A stretch of DNA of 8,444 nucleotides from Flavobacteriales bacterium (GTDB lineage: Bacteria > Bacteroidota > Bacteroidia > Flavobacteriales_E > Vicingaceae). Positions 5,804 through 8,444 of the stretch are shown piece by piece. The DNA lies in assembly GCA_029262915.1 (NCBI GenBank), contig JAJCYN010000247.1, positions 1 to 8,444 of the forward strand. The letters run 5' to 3'. A program made the position numbers and the translations under genes. The notes beneath the pieces were generated by a model. That model was given only the letters and a program-made list of their open reading frames with translations. It was not told the origin of the DNA and ran no database searches. Every line of letters starts with the position of its first letter. The first letter of the stretch is position 1.

Positions 5804-6883
5804 ATGACAACACCAAAAAACATCTGCTTTTTTAATACCACCAAGTTTTGGGGAGGAGGAGAGAAATGGCATTTCGAAGCAGCCGAAATGATGGCAAAAA
5901 CCAACAATACAACCTTTTTTGTTTGTGATGGAGAAGGTGAGTTAGCAAAAAAATTAAAAGATTTAAAGGTTACTCAGTTCAATGTTAAAACAAATAATTT
6001 GAGTTTTTTGAATGCAGTAAAAGTGAATAGACTTATTCAGTTTTACAAAGAAAACAAAATAGACACGGTAATATTCAATAGTCCTAAAGATTTAAAATTA
6101 GGTGGAAAAGCAGCTAAAAAAGCAGGAGTAAAAAATATTGTCTACCGAAGAGGAATAGCTGTTAAAGTAAAGGCAAGTAGGTTTAACGAACATTTATTTA
6201 AAAATGTAATCACCCATTTTATTTTTAACTCAAAAGCAACAAAAAACTTGCTAGAGGAGAACTTTAAAACTATTGTTTCCACAAAAAAAACAGCAATTAT
6301 TTACAACGCTATCGAGTTTTCTGATTCTCGCATTACCCAAAACTCATTACCCACAACCCAAACAATTATTGGTAATGGAGGAAGGCTAGTAGAACAAAAA
6401 GGACAGAAATACTTAATAGAAATAGCTCAGAAACTAAAAGAAAAAAGTGTAGATTTTAAAATTCTAATAGCTGGAGAGGGTCCATTGCATAATGGGTTAA
6501 AAGATGAAATCACCAAGCAAAAGCTAACTAATGAAATTGAACTATTAGGTTTTGTAAAAGATATGAAAACCTTTATGAATCAGATAGACATTTTTGTTTC
6601 TACTGCTTTGTGGGAAGGCTTTGGTTTTGTTTTAGCAGAAGCCATGGTGGCAAAAAAACCGGTTTTAGCTTTTGATTTAAGTAGCAATCCAGAATTGATA
6701 CAAGATGGAGAAAATGGGTTTTTAATTCCACCAAAGAACAGTGGTTTTTTTGCTAAAAAATTAGAACAATTAATTAGCGACAAATTACTCAGAACCCAAA
6801 TGGGAGAAACTGCGTATAATTTTGCAAAAGCCAACTTTGAAAAAGAAAAGCAGCTCCAAAAATTGCTTGATTTTATATCTTAA
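5804..6883 (+). CDS. Glycosyltransferase family 4 (GT-B fold)
   Basis: This is a retaining GT-B glycosyltransferase, probably acting at the cytoplasmic face of the membrane in lipopolysaccharide, O-antigen or related surface glycan assembly. The N-terminal acceptor domain (1 to about 175) opens with ICFFNTTKFWGGGEKWHFE, where GGGE (17-20) is the glycine-rich loop of this family. The C-terminal donor domain (about 185-359) shows GGRLVEQKG (192-200, with R194 and K199 placed to contact the donor phosphates), ILIAGEGPL (220-228) and LLGFVKDM. The E-x7-E nucleotide-sugar motif follows, with E271 and E279 (EGFGFVLAE). At 359 residues it is full length, with all motifs intact. No membrane helix is evident. 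The ATG at 5804 places the first strand at residue 6. Its neighbour at 4480 is also a glycosyltransferase, separated by the opposing DinB gene, so a shared pathway is plausible but not proven. Confidence 0.9.
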   Translation: MTTPKNICFFNTTKFWGGGEKWHFEAAEMMAKTNNTTFFVCDGEGELAKKLKDLKVTQFNVKTNNLSFLNAVKVNRLIQFYKENKIDTVIFNSPKDLKLGGKAAKKAGVKNIVYRRGIAVKVKASRFNEHLFKNVITHFIFNSKATKNLLEENFKTIVSTKKTAIIYNAIEFSDSRITQNSLPTTQTIIGNGGRLVEQKGQKYLIEIAQKLKEKSVDFKILIAGEGPLHNGLKDEITKQKLTNEIELLGFVKDMKTFMNQIDIFVSTALWEGFGFVLAEAMVAKKPVLAFDLSSNPELIQDGENGFLIPPKNSGFFAKKLEQLISDKLLRTQMGETAYNFAKANFEKEKQLQKLLDFIS

Positions 6884-7005
6884 AATTTGTGGAAATTTAA
6901 CCTTTCAAGAATCTATAAATTATACACAAGTAATTTTTCATAAAAAAATCCGAACTTTATGGGTTCGCAGTGTAAGTTTTAAGGACTTTTTGCGTTTAGA
7001 AACAA

Positions 7006-8444
7006 ATGAGTAACAACTATCAAATATTAATTAGCAAATTAGATGCGTTTATTCGTAAGTACTACAAGAATAGACTTTTAAAAGGAGGAATCTATAGTGT
7101 TGGTTCATTGTTGGCCTCGTTTATGGTATTTACTTCTTTGGAGTATTTTGGGCAGTTTAACACTACAGGACGAACCATTTTGTTTTATTCCTTTATTGGA
7201 ATTACTGCTTATTTGCTGGGGAACTATGTAATTCTTCCAGTCTCTAAGCTATATAGGTTTGGTAAAATTATTAACCACAACCAAGCTGCAGAAATTATAG
7301 GGAATCACTTTGATGAGGTAAAGGATAAGCTGATTAATGTGTTACAATTGGAACACAAAGCTGAGTTCAATAGCGATAATTTATTATTGGCAAGTATCGA
7401 TCAAAAATCAATGGAATTAAAACCGGTTCCTTTTGCTAATGCAGTTAATTTAACTGAAAATAAAAAGCATTTAAAATATTTATTTATTCCACTGTTATTG
7501 TTGGTTGGAGTTTCTATTGTTGCACCAAAAATATTTAAAGTAGGAACAGAAAGGTTAATGAATCATAATGTTTACATTGCTCCAGTTGCACCATTTAAAA
7601 TGGAAATTACCAACGAGGAGTTGTCTGTTTTAAAAAACAAAGACTTTAATGTAGAGGTTACTGTTTCAGGAAATCAACTACCAGATAAACTGTATTTAGA
7701 ACAAGAGGGAAACAAATACCCTCTTAGCAAAATAGATAAACGAACTTATTCTTATATCTTTAAGAACGTTCAACAAAACAAGAACTTTAAGCTGTATGCT
7801 TCTGGTTTTTATTCTGAAAACTATGAATTAGCAGTTATTCCAAATCCAATTTTAACAAATTTTTCGGTTAACATTAACTACCCGAAATACCTAAATAAGC
7901 CAAACGAAACATTACAAAATACAGGAGATTTAATTCTTCCAGAAGGAACTCAAGTTAAATGGAATATTCAGGCAGAAGATGCGGATTACATTTACTTTGT
8001 GATGGCTGGTGGTTCTGAGCAACTAAAAAGTTCTGAAACACTGTTTTCTTACAAAAAAACAGTAATGCAAAACTCGGGATATTCAATAATCCCCTCAAAT
8101 AGTTTTGTTGAATTTGGGGATACTATCCAATATTCGTTACAAGTGGTTCTCGATAAATTTCCATCAATTAATGTGAATGAGAAAAGAGATTCAACTAATA
8201 ACAATCGTTTTTATTTTAGAGGAGAAATCTCTGATGATTATGGGTTTTCTGCACTGAGTTTTAACTACAGAATTTTAAATGAAGTGGATTCTTTACCTGG
8301 TCGAAATAAATTGAAATCGGTTAAGCTTCCTTATAACTCTTCTGTTACAATGGATGAATTTTTTCATTTCTGGAATTTGGAGGGGCTAAATATCCTTCCT
8401 GGCGATGAAATAGAGTATTATTTTGAGGTTTGGGATAACGATGG
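7006..8444 (+). CDS. DUF4175 family membrane protein (3' end cut by window edge)
   Basis: This is the first 479 codons of a large protein with an open frame to the right edge; from memory, full family members are around 1,100 residues. Three hydrophobic helices are visible at about 29-45, 57-80 and 157-176. They are followed by a long region rich in beta strands, with segments such as ISDDYGFSALSFNYRI and LPGDEIEYYFEVWDNDG that I recognise from DUF4175 proteins of Bacteroidota. This suggests a membrane-anchored protein with a large soluble domain, which side being undetermined. The function is unknown. The ATG at 7006 begins MSNNYQ, and the frame upstream has no better start. The 122-base gap before it has only a weak -7 candidate (TAAGTTTT at 6973-6980). 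It is co-oriented with the glycosyltransferase upstream, and I see no clear terminator between them. Confidence 0.82.
   Translation, partial: MSNNYQILISKLDAFIRKYYKNRLLKGGIYSVGSLLASFMVFTSLEYFGQFNTTGRTILFYSFIGITAYLLGNYVILPVSKLYRFGKIINHNQAAEIIGNHFDEVKDKLINVLQLEHKAEFNSDNLLLASIDQKSMELKPVPFANAVNLTENKKHLKYLFIPLLLLVGVSIVAPKIFKVGTERLMNHNVYIAPVAPFKMEITNEELSVLKNKDFNVEVTVSGNQLPDKLYLEQEGNKYPLSKIDKRTYSYIFKNVQQNKNFKLYASGFYSENYELAVIPNPILTNFSVNINYPKYLNKPNETLQNTGDLILPEGTQVKWNIQAEDADYIYFVMAGGSEQLKSSETLFSYKKTVMQNSGYSIIPSNSFVEFGDTIQYSLQVVLDKFPSINVNEKRDSTNNNRFYFRGEISDDYGFSALSFNYRILNEVDSLPGRNKLKSVKLPYNSSVTMDEFFHFWNLEGLNILPGDEIEYYFEVWDND

Noticed and set aside
6951..6967. CGAAC/GTTCG hairpin in the gap before the DUF4175 gene, considered as a terminator
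   Set aside because: The stem is only five base pairs and no T run follows directly, so it is too weak to call.
6822..7013. 63-codon open frame overlapping the end of the family 4 glycosyltransferase and the start of the DUF4175 gene
   Set aside because: It overlaps both real genes, its composition is low complexity and Lys/Ser rich, and there is no start signal.

Overview
The window looks like the chromosome of a low-GC member of the Bacteroidota, most likely a flavobacterium-type organism. The evidence is AT-rich coding sequence, several TAnnTTTG-type -7 promoter boxes, no consistent Shine-Dalgarno sites, and a DUF4175 family protein, a family I know mainly from Bacteroidota. I see no phage, insertion sequence, CRISPR array, tRNA or rRNA.

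Region 1 (1-4408) reads as a phosphate module. It holds the 3' end of one Na+/phosphate cotransporter with a C-terminal PhoU-like domain, then a complete paralogue of the same architecture (565 aa), then a PhoB-type response regulator and a PhoR-type histidine kinase with almost no extracytoplasmic part. The gaps before the complete transporter and before the regulator share an identical 14-base sequence containing CTTAACA half-sites. In both gaps these half-sites recur with the 11-base period (7+4+7) of known Pho boxes. A reasonable model is that the kinase and regulator control the transporter and themselves in response to phosphate, with the transporter-borne PhoU domains doing the signalling that PstSCAB-PhoU does elsewhere. 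This is inferred from sequence, not demonstrated.

Region 2 (3301-3367 and 4409-4479) consists of the two gaps that flank the kinase gene. Each carries a different REP-like palindrome beginning with GTCAT, and each palindrome starts exactly nine bases after a stop codon.

Region 3 (4480-6883) has a WaaE/KdtX-like family 2 glycosyltransferase, a convergent DinB-family protein on the minus strand, and a GT-B (family 4) glycosyltransferase. The two glycosyltransferases probably work on cell-surface glycan or lipopolysaccharide core. The facing 3' ends of the first glycosyltransferase and the DinB gene share a likely two-way terminator.

Region 4 (7006-8444) is the first 479 codons of a large membrane-anchored DUF4175 protein that runs off the right edge. 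No intergenic stretch exceeds 300 bases.
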